This document shows, piece by piece, positions 1 through 8,031 of a stretch of DNA of 49,192 bases (position 1 is the first letter of the stretch; every line of letters starts with the position of its first letter). Origin of the DNA: an uncultured Clostridium sp. (lineage in GTDB: Bacteria > Bacillota > Clostridia > TANB77 > CAG-508); the NCBI GenBank assembly GCA_958438515.1, contig CAUBRZ010000010.1, positions 1-49,192 of the forward strand. The letters are read 5' to 3'. The translations under genes and the position numbers were made by a program. The notes under the pieces are model-generated. The model searched no databases. It was not told the DNA's origin and saw only the letters and a list, made by a program, of their open reading frames with translations.

Positions 1-79
1 TATTATTTATATATATTTTTTTAATAAAAATATAATTTATATATATATTAATTTTTAATTAATTTATTATATTATTTAT

Positions 80-340
80 TTATAAAAAGTTATCCACATA
101 AAACTTTATGTTTATCTTTTTAAAATATCTCTTTTAATCTTTTTTTTTGTTTTTTTTTCTAATTTATTCTATTTTTTTATTAAATAAAAAAATAGAATTT
201 ATAAATTTTTTTATCCACATTTTTTATATTTTTAGAATTTTTTATTTTCTCTTGTTTTCTTTTTTTATTGATTTTTTTCTTTTTTTTCCTTTTTTTTCTT
301 CAATAGTTATCCACTTTTTGTTACTTGTTTGTGGATAACT
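80..340. other. DnaA-box cluster downstream of dnaN (oriC part)
   Basis: There is no convincing gene in 1-394. The stretch is almost pure A+T and holds three perfect TTATCCACA boxes, at 90-98, 211-219 and (reverse strand) 330-338, plus a near match TTATCCACT at 307-315. DnaA binds this 9-mer at bacterial origins. The short plus-strand reading frame here is homopolymeric Phe/Leu/Ile and is not believable as a protein. Which cluster holds the unwinding element is not clear; the very A+T-rich 1-80 is one candidate. Confidence 0.7.
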
Positions 341-394
341 TTTAACAAATAATAAATTTTAAAGGCAGAATTTCTTCTACCTTTTACATTATTT

Positions 395-1513
395 TTATTC
401 TTCTTTTAATCTAATTGGTAAAATCATATAAGTATAATCATTATTTTCAACCGATTTTACTAAACATGGAGATATGCTTGTACCAAATTCAACAAAAACT
501 TCTTCATCATCTATAGATTTTAAACTATCTAAGAAATATTTAGGATTAAATCCTGCTTCTAAATTTTTCCCTTCTGTTGAAACATACAATTCTTCTTTTG
601 CATCTCCTGTCTGATTTGTACAAGATATAATAACCTTACCTATATCTACTTGTACTTTTACTGGATATTTTTTTTCTTTTTCAACACTAGATGCTGATAT
701 TAAACTTACTCTTTCAAAGCTACTTTGTAAACTATTTTTATTAACTCTTATTCTTGTTTCCCAATTACTTGGTATTACATTTTTATAATTTAAAAATTCT
801 CCATCTAAAATTCTTGTTACAACTTTACAATTATCCATTTCAAATAAAGCTTGATTTTTTGAAACCCCTATTTTTATTGGTTCAAAAGAATCTGATATTA
901 TCTTATTCACTTCTGTTAATGTTTTTCCTGGAATAACTGCACTAAAATTATTTGTTTGTTTATTTAAGTAAATACTTCTTAGTGCTAGTCTAAATCCATC
1001 TACAGCAACTAAGTTTAATTTATTATTTTCTATTTCAAATAAGCATCCTGTAAAAATTGGTCTACTTTCTTCTGAACTTACTGCAAATATCGTTTTCCTT
1101 ATCATATTTTTTAAAACATTTTGATCTATTTCTATTGAATTCTCTATTTCTATTTTTGGTAATTCTGGAAATTCTTCTGGCTTCATAGTTGCTAATTTAT
1201 ATAATGAACCCTCACATTCTATTTCTAATAAATTTTTGTCATTTACTGAAATATGAATTTCTGTGTCTGGCAATTTTCTTATAATTTCACTAAACATTAT
1301 TGCATTTACAACTGTACTTCCTTGTTCTTTTACTTCACATTCCATAACATATTCTATACCAATTTCTAAATCATATGTTGTTAGTTTTATTTCATTATCA
1401 TTTGTTTGAATTAATATTCCTTCTAGTATAGGCATAGTTGTTTTTGAAGCAACTCCTTTTACTACGGAATTTATGGCTTTAATAATTTTGTCCTTATAAC
1501 AAACTATTTTCAT
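395..1513 (-). CDS. dnaN: DNA polymerase III subunit beta (sliding clamp)
   Basis: The product is the ring-shaped processivity clamp that tethers DNA polymerase III to DNA. The 372-residue length fits the family (about 365-380) and covers three clamp domains of about 120 residues each. It begins MKIVCYKDKI and ends with the typical MILPIRL-like tail. The start is preceded by a strong GGAGG (AAAGGAGGACGTAAA then ATG). It lies downstream of dnaA on the same strand, separated by 321 bases containing weaker DnaA boxes, so the pair probably forms the usual dnaA-dnaN operon. The one CGG triplet seen in it is out of frame. No oddity was seen. Confidence 0.97.
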   Translation of the reverse strand: MKIVCYKDKIIKAINSVVKGVASKTTMPILEGILIQTNDNEIKLTTYDLEIGIEYVMECEVKEQGSTVVNAIMFSEIIRKLPDTEIHISVNDKNLLEIECEGSLYKLATMKPEEFPELPKIEIENSIEIDQNVLKNMIRKTIFAVSSEESRPIFTGCLFEIENNKLNLVAVDGFRLALRSIYLNKQTNNFSAVIPGKTLTEVNKIISDSFEPIKIGVSKNQALFEMDNCKVVTRILDGEFLNYKNVIPSNWETRIRVNKNSLQSSFERVSLISASSVEKEKKYPVKVQVDIGKVIISCTNQTGDAKEELYVSTEGKNLEAGFNPKYFLDSLKSIDDEEVFVEFGTSISPCLVKSVENNDYTYMILPIRLKEE

Positions 1514-1834
1514 TTTACGTCCTCCTTTATAATATATATAATATTTTTAGTAGTAATAGTATTAGGTCTTGTGGAAACTGTGGAAAAGTGTGTTGATATC
1601 TACAAGCCCTAGCAAAATTGTTGTTTATAATTCAGTGGAAAACTTAAAAAATAATCCACAGTTAAATTTTATAAATGTTAATAATTTATATGTTCACAGT
1701 TTTTAAACAGGTTATTAACAATGATATGTGGATATCGAATGTAAGCTTTCCGTAAGAATAAAAAGAATTATATTTTACAAACAATCTTTTTTCCAAACAC
1801 AAATTTCAAAAAAATTTGAAAAGCTTTTTGCCTG
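1514..1834. other. dnaA-dnaN intergenic region with degenerate DnaA boxes
   Basis: This gap of about 320 bases holds no gene. It contains near-matches to the DnaA box: TAATCCACA at 1652-1660 and TGTGGATAT at 1727-1735 (reverse strand). It also has several CTGTGGAAA-type motifs around 1569-1587. In Bacillus-type origins the dnaA-dnaN gap is part of oriC, so it may be the second half of a split origin. That role is inference. Confidence 0.5.
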
Positions 1835-3205
1835 TTATTGATTTCCATTTATGATAATGTTTTTCACACTATCCACAATTAGCTTAGTATTATTTTTTTC
1901 TTTTATTTCTTTTTCTATTTTTTTACATCCATGCATAACTGTTGAATGATCTCTACCTCCAAAATCAGTTCCTATTTGAGGGTAAGACATATTAGCAATT
2001 TCTCTACATAGGTACATTGCAATTTGCCTTGGAAAGGCTATATCATTAGATCTTTTATTTCCTGATAAATCATCTTTATTTATACTAAAATATTTAGCAA
2101 CAGTTTCTTTTATAAAATCACAAGATATAACTTTTTGGCTTTCATATTTAAATTCATTTATAATGTTTTCTGCCAATTCAATAGTTATAGGGCTATGAGT
2201 TAAAGAAGCTCTAGCTACTATTTTATTAAAAACACCTTCTAATTCTCTAATATTAGAATCTATTTTGTTTGCTATATCAGAAAGGATAAAATCTTCTATA
2301 ACAATATTTTCATCTTGAGCTTTCTTTCTTAAAATAGCTAAACGAGTTTCATAATCTGGACAGGAAATATCTGCTAAAAGTCCCCATTCGAATCTTGATT
2401 TTAACCTATCTTCTAAAAATTGAATATCTCTTGGTGGTTTATCACTAGAAATAATTATTTGTTTTCCTTCTTCGTATAATGCATTAAAAGTATGGAAGAA
2501 TTCTTCTTGAACTCTTTCTTTTCCAGCTATAAATTGAATATCATCTATTAATAATACATCAATTGAACGATATTTGTTTCTGAAAATTTCATTTTTGTTA
2601 TCTTTAATAGCATTTATTAATTGATTAGTAAATTTTTCAGATGTGACATATAAAACATTTGCATTTTTATTATTTTCGGATATTCTATTACCAATTGCAT
2701 GCATTAAATGTGTTTTTCCCAAACCAACTCCTCCGTAAAGAAATAGAGGATTATAAGCATTTGAGGGTTCGTTTCCAACAGCTAATGCTGCAGCATGTGC
2801 AAATCTATTATTGTTACCAACAACAAAAGTTTCAAAAGTATATTTAGGATTTAATGTTGATTTATTAGATTCAATTTCAGTTGATGATGTATTTGAATTA
2901 TCACTTATTATATCTCCAATATTTTGATTGTTATTTTTTTGATTTTTCTTTTCTTTTGATATATCTATTACTGAAAACGTCCATTCCTTATTTGTAATAT
3001 AACGTAGAGTGTTGAAAATTAAGCTACGATATTTGTTTTCAATAAAATCTTGTTGAAATTCAGAAACAGTTGTAAAAATAATGTGACTTCCATCAATACT
3101 TCTAATATCTAAAGGCAATATCCAAGTTTCATAAGAAATTTGTGTAAGTTCTGGTTTTAAAACTTCTTTTATTTTTGCAACTAATTCTTCTTTTTCGATA
3201 GCCAT
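1835..3205 (-). CDS. dnaA: Chromosomal replication initiator protein DnaA
   Basis: DnaA is the AAA+ initiator that binds DnaA boxes at oriC and opens the duplex. The 456-residue protein shows domain I at about 1-80, an Asn/Ser-rich linker at about 85-115, and an AAA+ domain at about 120-335 with Walker A GGVGLGKT near residue 160 and Walker B LLIDDIQ. The C-terminal domain IV carries the DNA-binding signature GGRDHSTVMHG near residue 416. The length is normal for the family. The start is preceded by AAAGGATG. It is transcribed away from rpmH, as is typical of Firmicute origins, with perfect DnaA boxes directly upstream that could also mediate autoregulation. Confidence 0.98.
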   Translation of the reverse strand: MAIEKEELVAKIKEVLKPELTQISYETWILPLDIRSIDGSHIIFTTVSEFQQDFIENKYRSLIFNTLRYITNKEWTFSVIDISKEKKNQKNNNQNIGDIISDNSNTSSTEIESNKSTLNPKYTFETFVVGNNNRFAHAAALAVGNEPSNAYNPLFLYGGVGLGKTHLMHAIGNRISENNKNANVLYVTSEKFTNQLINAIKDNKNEIFRNKYRSIDVLLIDDIQFIAGKERVQEEFFHTFNALYEEGKQIIISSDKPPRDIQFLEDRLKSRFEWGLLADISCPDYETRLAILRKKAQDENIVIEDFILSDIANKIDSNIRELEGVFNKIVARASLTHSPITIELAENIINEFKYESQKVISCDFIKETVAKYFSINKDDLSGNKRSNDIAFPRQIAMYLCREIANMSYPQIGTDFGGRDHSTVMHGCKKIEKEIKEKNNTKLIVDSVKNIIINGNQ

Positions 3206-3495
3206 TAAAAAACATCCTTTCTTTATAAATTATCCACAAAATTATCCACAACTGTTGATAATTTTGTAACGTTTTTGTAAAAACAAAGAAAATTAATACA
3301 AACAAAAATTCAAGTGTTTTAAGTAAAAATGTTACTTGTTTTTTACTTACACATAATAACAAATTTATACACAATAAGTCAATAAAATTGTGGAAAAAAA
3401 ATTAAAAATGTGGATAAAGATATAAAAAACTGTGGAAACATTAGTAATGTTACAAAAATATTACAAAAAAGCAAAAAAAAAATTATACAAATTAC
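3206..3495. other. Origin region between dnaA and rpmH with four perfect DnaA boxes
   Basis: The divergent dnaA-rpmH gap contains TTATCCACA at 3230-3238 and 3242-3250, TTATACACA at 3365-3373, and the reverse box TGTGGATAA at 3409-3417. Related CTGTGGAAA motifs lie near 3391 and 3430. All four fit the consensus TTATNCACA. Together with the boxes in 80-340 and 1652-1735 this makes a multipartite origin flanking dnaA. The minus-strand reading frame crossing this area is not supported as a gene. Confidence 0.75.
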
Positions 3496-3525
3496 TTGAC
3501 ATTTATAGGAAAATTGAGGTATAAT
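3496..3525 (+). promoter_or_regulatory. Sigma-A promoter of rpmH operon
   Basis: TTGACA (3496-3501) and TATAAT (3520-3525) are both perfect consensus hexamers with an 18-base spacer. They lie about 80 bases upstream of the rpmH start. Confidence 0.8.
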
Positions 3526-3607
3526 CGATATACTTGTTAATTTGCAAATAAATAATTTCCGATAATAAAAAGGAATTTTATAAAAAAACAGTAGGAGGTG
3601 CTAGAAA

Positions 3608-3742
3608 ATGAAAAGAACATTTCAACCAAAAAACAGACAAGAGAAAAAAGAACACGGATTTATGAAAAGAATGAAAACAAGATCTGGAAGAAAAATATTA
3701 AAAGCAAGAAGAGAAAAAGGAAGAAAAAAATTAAGTGCTTAA
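3608..3742 (+). CDS. rpmH: 50S ribosomal protein L34
   Basis: This 44-residue, highly basic protein begins MKRTFQPKNRQEKKEHGF and ends RREKGRKKLSA, the usual L34 pattern and length. It is a structural protein of the large ribosomal subunit. The start follows a GGAGG (AGTAGGAGGTGCTAGAAA then ATG). A consensus promoter lies upstream and a hairpin follows at about 3782, so some transcripts may end before rnpA. The gene is conserved next to dnaA in most bacteria. Confidence 0.97.
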   Translation: MKRTFQPKNRQEKKEHGFMKRMKTRSGRKILKARREKGRKKLSA

Positions 3743-3781
3743 ATTTAATTATGTTTTATTAAAGCTAAAAGCATTAATATG

Positions 3782-3806
3782 AAGGCCACATAAGTGGGCC
3801 TTTTAA
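3782..3806 (+). terminator. Hairpin after rpmH
   Basis: AAGGCCAC, a short loop and GTGGGCCTT form a stem with one bulge, followed by a short TTT. It may attenuate read-through into rnpA. Confidence 0.55.
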
Positions 3807-3899
3807 CATAATTTTTTAAAAATAAGAACAAAGTTTTTTCATTATTTCCGTAGTATCAAAAGGAAAAATTGACTAAAAAATGAAGGGAAGAAAACAATA

Positions 3900-4256
3900 A
3901 TGAAAAAAACAAAAATGTTAAAAAAAAATTACGAATTTAAAAATGTTTTATCAAAAGGAAAATATTATAGTGGGAAATATATAGAAGCTTTTATTAGGGA
4001 AAATAGAAAAAAAGAAGAAATAAACTATTTAGGAATTGCAATTGGCGTAAAAATAGCAAAAGCAAATAAAAGAAACTATATAAAAAGATTAATTAGAGAA
4101 AACTATAAAAATTGTGAAGATTTACTAGAAACAGGCTATAGTATAGTATTTTTATGGAAAAAGAAAAAAGATACTCAAAATGCAAATTTTGAAAACATAA
4201 AAGAAGATATGAACCAAATTTTTGATAAAGCACACTTATTCAAGGAAAATAAATGA
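3900..4256 (+). CDS. rnpA: Ribonuclease P protein component
   Basis: This is the protein cofactor of RNase P, which matures tRNA 5' ends. The 118-residue basic protein shows the family signature around KANKRNYIKRLIRE (residues about 57-71). It starts with KKNYEFKNVLSKGK, typical of the RnpA N-terminus. It follows rpmH as usual, and its stop codon overlaps the start of yidD by 4 bases (ATGA), so the two are translationally coupled. Confidence 0.95.
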   Translation: MKKTKMLKKNYEFKNVLSKGKYYSGKYIEAFIRENRKKEEINYLGIAIGVKIAKANKRNYIKRLIRENYKNCEDLLETGYSIVFLWKKKKDTQNANFENIKEDMNQIFDKAHLFKENK

Positions 4257-4471
4257 AAAATTTACTTATAAAACTAATTAAAATATATCAAAAGCATATA
4301 TCAAAATGGCTTAAAAGTAAAAATATAAATTGTAAATTTTATCCAACTTGCTCTGAATATACAAAACAAGCAATTGAAAAATATGGGGCAGGAAAAGGCT
4401 TGATTCTTGGAATTTTTAGAATATTAAGATGTAATCCTTTTTCAAAAGGTGGATATGATCCATTAAAGTAG
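4253..4471 (+). CDS. yidD: Membrane protein insertion efficiency factor YidD
   Basis: This small, basic membrane-associated protein (72 residues) assists YidC-dependent insertion. The diagnostic motif CKFYPTCSEYTKQAI lies at about residues 26-40, and the C-terminal RCNPFSKGGYDPLK is also typical. It overlaps rnpA by 4 bases and precedes yidC by 17 bases, the usual order. Confidence 0.95.
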   Translation: MKNLLIKLIKIYQKHISKWLKSKNINCKFYPTCSEYTKQAIEKYGAGKGLILGIFRILRCNPFSKGGYDPLK

Positions 4472-4488
4472 AGCTAGGAGGAAAAATA

Positions 4489-5370
4489 ATGTTTCAATTT
4501 TTTGCAAATATGTTTGGTTATTTACTTCAAATATTATATACAATAGTAAATAACTACGGTTTAGCAATAATTTTATTTACATTAATAATAAAATTACTAT
4601 TATTACCATTATCTATAAAACAACAAAGAACAATGAAAAAAAGTGCAGAATTACAAGAAAAAGTAAAGGTAATTCAATTCAAATATAAAAGTGATCCAGA
4701 AAAAATGAATCAAGAAATGATGAATTTGTATAAGAATGAAAAAATGAGTCCTTTTAGTGGTTGTTTAACAGCTATTATACAAATGATTTTATTATTATCA
4801 ATTTTTTATTTAGTAAGAAGTCCTTTAACATTTATGGAAAAAATACCACAAGAAAATATAAACAATTATATAAGTCAACTAAAGGAAGATGGGAAAACAG
4901 TAAGTTCTGCTTATCCTGAAATTGATATTATAAGAGAATTTGATTGGTTAAAAGAGAAAAATCCTGAAGATTCTCAAATAGAAAAAATTGATATAAAAAT
5001 GAATTTTCTAGGTTTAGATTTAAGCAAGATACCACAACAAAATATGACAGATTATACAGTATATATAATACCAGTGCTATATATATTATCATCATTTATA
5101 TCAATAAAAATGACAACAGCTATGCAAGAAAAACAAAAGAAAGAAATAAAAGAATCTAAAATTGATGGAACAACAGGGAAGGAATTAGAAGAACAAACAA
5201 ACGAAATGGATGCAGTTATGCAAACAAACAAAATGATGTCGTGGATGATGCCAATCATGTCCATTTCAATAGCATTTGTAGCTCCATTAGGATTAGCATT
5301 ATATTGGTTAATAAGCAACATACTTATGATAATTGAAAGATTAATTTTAAACAAAGTTATAAAAACTTAA
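4489..5370 (+). CDS. yidC: Membrane protein insertase YidC/SpoIIIJ family
   Basis: This is an Oxa1/YidC family insertase that inserts and folds membrane proteins. The 293-residue protein has an early hydrophobic segment, the conserved block FTLIIKLLLLPLSIKQQRTM (residues about 27-46), a helical cytoplasmic hairpin, and C-terminal membrane segments including MMPIMSISIAFVAPLGLALY. Like other Gram-positive YidC proteins it lacks the large periplasmic domain of E. coli YidC. An extra hydrophilic loop occurs at about 125-175. No clear lipobox cysteine is seen, unlike SpoIIIJ/YqjG lipoproteins. RBS GGAGG sits before the start, and jag follows 21 bases downstream. Confidence 0.95.
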   Translation: MFQFFANMFGYLLQILYTIVNNYGLAIILFTLIIKLLLLPLSIKQQRTMKKSAELQEKVKVIQFKYKSDPEKMNQEMMNLYKNEKMSPFSGCLTAIIQMILLLSIFYLVRSPLTFMEKIPQENINNYISQLKEDGKTVSSAYPEIDIIREFDWLKEKNPEDSQIEKIDIKMNFLGLDLSKIPQQNMTDYTVYIIPVLYILSSFISIKMTTAMQEKQKKEIKESKIDGTTGKELEEQTNEMDAVMQTNKMMSWMMPIMSISIAFVAPLGLALYWLISNILMIIERLILNKVIKT

Positions 5371-5391
5371 AATTTAAGGGAGGTACATCTT

Positions 5392-6084
5392 ATGGCAAAG
5401 AGCATAATTTCAGAAGGCAAAACTACAAATGAGGCCATAGAAAATGGACTAAAACAATTAAAAGTTTCTAAAAACATGGTAGATATTAAAGTTTTAGAAA
5501 ATGAAGACAAAAGAAGCTTTTTTAGTATTTTAGCACCAAGGGTTGTTAAAGTAGAAATAACAGTAAAAGAAAATGCTAATGAAAAGGAAATAAAGCCAAA
5601 AAGAGAAATAGTATTAACAGAAGAAGAGCAAGAAATAGCATGTAAAAATATAGAAAAATTTTTGCAAGAGTCAAAACCATTAATGGATAATGCTAATTAT
5701 GAAATTGAAAAAAGTAAAAACGGAATAAACGTTAGTTTAAATGGTGAAAATTTAGGGTATTTGATAGGTTATAGAGGAGAAACACTATATTCTTTACAAA
5801 ATATATTATCAGCAATAGCAGGAAAAGGAATAAAAGAAAGAGTAAGAGTTATTTTAGATATAGAAGGTTATAAAGATAAAAGACAAAAAGCATTAGAGGA
5901 TTTGGCTCAAAAAGTAGCAAAAACAGTAATAAGAACAAGAAAACCAGTTAAATTAGAACCTATGCAAGCATATGAAAGAAAAATAATTCATAGTAAATTG
6001 CAAGAAAATCCTAAAGTTGAAACAACAAGCGTTGGTGAAGAACCACATAGAAGAATTGTAATTTCTTTAAAAAATAATAAATAG
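5392..6084 (+). CDS. jag: RNA-binding protein Jag/KhpB (Jag_N-KH-R3H)
   Basis: This is an RNA-binding partner associated with yidC in Firmicutes (also called KhpB or EloR), linked to cell elongation. The 230 residues contain a Jag_N domain (about 1-55, including SFFSILAPRVVKVEI), a KH domain with GYRGETLYSLQ (about 125-135), and a C-terminal R3H domain with MQAYERKIIHSKLQ and GEEPHRRIVI. A GGGAGG precedes the start. A complex hairpin terminator follows, separating it from mnmE. Confidence 0.93.
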   Translation: MAKSIISEGKTTNEAIENGLKQLKVSKNMVDIKVLENEDKRSFFSILAPRVVKVEITVKENANEKEIKPKREIVLTEEEQEIACKNIEKFLQESKPLMDNANYEIEKSKNGINVSLNGENLGYLIGYRGETLYSLQNILSAIAGKGIKERVRVILDIEGYKDKRQKALEDLAQKVAKTVIRTRKPVKLEPMQAYERKIIHSKLQENPKVETTSVGEEPHRRIVISLKNNK

Positions 6085-6097
6085 TATAAAATCAGGG

Positions 6098-6149
6098 GTC
6101 AAAGGTCGGATTTTACAATAAATTTGTAATTTCTATCTTTGACTTTTTT
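6098..6149 (+). terminator. Rho-independent terminator after jag
   Basis: GTCAAAG (6098-6104) pairs with CTTTGAC (6137-6143), an inner TTACAA/TTGTAA stem adds to it, and a run of six T follows. Confidence 0.7.
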
Positions 6150-6167
6150 GTTAAGAAGGAGAAAAAA

Positions 6168-7539
6168 ATGAGTACAATAGCATCAATATCTACTGCTCCA
6201 CGGAATAGGTGGAATAGGAATAATTAGAATGAGTGGAGAAAAATGTTTTGAAATATTAGATAAAATATTTATTCCAAAGAAAAAGCAAGATATAGAACAG
6301 ATAAAAGGATATACAATTAAATATGGAAATATAGTAGAAAATGGTGAGGTTATAGATGAAGTATTAGTATCGTATTTCAAGGCTCCAAAAAGCTATACAA
6401 CAGAAAATATGTGTGAGATAAACTCACATGGAGGAAATATAATTGTAAAAAAAATATTAGAGATGTGTCTAAAAAATGGAGCAAACATAGCAGAACCGGG
6501 CGAATTTACCAAAAGAGCATTTTTAAATGGAAGAATAGATTTATTACAAGCAGAATCTGTAATTGATGTTATAAATGCTAAATCAGAACGAGAAGCGAAA
6601 ACTGGAATAAAGCAGTTAGAAGGATATCTTTCTTGTGAAATTGAAAAAATAAGAAAAGAAATAATGGATGTAATGGTAAATATAGAAGTTGCAATTGATT
6701 ATCCAGAATACGATGTAGAAGATGTTACAAACAAACAAATAAATAAAATGATTGAAAGTATAGAAGAAAAGCTATTAAAATTAGAAAAAAGTTTTGATAA
6801 TGGAAAGATAATAAAAGAAGGAATAAAAACAGTTATTATAGGAAAACCAAATGCTGGAAAATCCTCTCTTTTAAACGCACTTTTAAAAGAAGAAAGAGCT
6901 ATTGTTACAGAATATGAAGGAACCACAAGAGATACAATAGAAGAATTTATAACTATAGATGGTATTCCATTAAAACTTATAGATACAGCAGGAATAAGGA
7001 ATGCTAAAGACGAAGTTGAAAAAATAGGAATTGCCAAATCAAGAGAAATTGCAAAACAAGCAGATTTAGTAATTCCAATATTTGATTCATCAAAAGATTT
7101 AGACAAACAAGATGAAGAAATATTAGAAATTGCAAAAAATAAAAAATCTATTATTATTCTAAACAAGATTGATTTAAATTCAGTTATAGATGAAGAAGAT
7201 AAAAGATTAAAAGATACAAATAGTAAAATTATAAAGATATCTGCTTTAAATAATATTGGTATAGAAGGCCTACAAAAAGAAATAATAAAACTTTTTAATT
7301 TAAATGAAATAAATTTAGACAATGAAGTTGTAATTACAAATATAAGACATAAAAATTTAATATCTAAGGCAATTGAAAATGTAAAAAAAGCCAAAGAAAC
7401 AACAAACGATAAAATGCCACTAGATATTATAGCAATATTTATAAAAAATATTTTAGAAGATTTAGGAGAAATAACAGGAGAAATTGTAACTGATGATATT
7501 ATAGATGAAATTTTTGCAAAATTCTGTCTAGGAAAATAA
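6168..7539 (+). CDS. mnmE: tRNA modification GTPase MnmE, requires +1 shift at CGGA 6201
   Basis: MnmE works with MnmG to modify the wobble uridine of several tRNAs. The in-phase start at 6168 follows AAGAAGGAG and gives MSTIASISTAP, then CGG at 6201-6203, and hits TAG eight codons later. Skipping the C gives GIGGIGIIRMSG, the conserved MnmE N-terminus, and continues to the end as a 456-residue protein of normal length. The G domain has GKPNAGKSS (about 223), DTAG and NKID, and the C-terminus is the expected CLGK. The internal ATG at 6229 would delete the conserved N-terminal block and has no RBS. Everything outside the shift site looks intact and constrained, which argues against a decayed gene. 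Confidence 0.93.
6201..6204 (+). other. CGGA +1 frameshift site in mnmE
   Basis: The zero-frame codons are CCA CGG AAT. The conserved product needs CCA (Pro) then GGA (Gly), skipping the C at 6201. The zero-frame stop TAG follows eight codons after CGG. Confidence 0.85.
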
Positions 7540-8031
7540 CTTTAAAAACATCACGAGAATCAAAAATAAGCGCAAATAATACAAAAATAATATAAGTTTA
7601 TGTCTAGATTGTTAAAATTGAAATACAATCAACCTGAAAGCAATACGACAAAAATAATAATATACAAATTTTGAAAATATTAATATAAACTAGAATGAAA
7701 ATAAAGATAACTATAGAAACAGTTGAAAATAGATAAATTAAAACTAGGATTACATAAAAAATAAAACCAATAGTTAAAATTTATTTTAAGGTATATAAAA
7801 AAGTAAAAGCATAATTTAAAAGAAAGACAAAAATAACGGTTATTAAAAATCTAAACTAAATAGTTTAAATAAACGTATACAAAAAACGAATACTGATTTT
7901 ATGTTTCACAAGGAATGAAAAAAACTGTGGAACATTTGACAATGGCTTGATGTGGCCTGTGGAACATTTTTATGTTTTTATATAAAATTTTTTAATGTAT
8001 TAATAAATATAAAAAGAAGGGAAGAATAAAT
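7540..8031. other. 490-base gene-free gap between mnmE and mnmG
   Basis: I see no credible gene on either strand; stops are frequent in all frames. A 13-base direct repeat, CTGTGGAACATTT, occurs at 7925-7937 and 7957-7969. TGTTTCAC at 7902-7909 matches the left half of the Firmicute parS consensus, but the right half does not match. Toward the end AAGAAGGGAAG (8014-8024) serves as the mnmG ribosome binding site. Confidence 0.5.

Noticed and set aside
147..338. Plus-strand reading frame of 63 codons
   Set aside because: Homopolymeric Phe/Leu/Ile composition in A+T-rich DnaA-box region, no RBS.
6198..6204. P-site slippage as mechanism
   Set aside because: The six preceding codons would have to re-pair as CAC, CAC, CTC, GAC, GTC and ATC with their original tRNAs, which is poor. 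An A-site event at CGGN explains all six.
7902..7917. parS site (TGTTTCAC half)
   Set aside because: Only the left 8 bases match; the right half AAGGAATG does not complete the palindrome.
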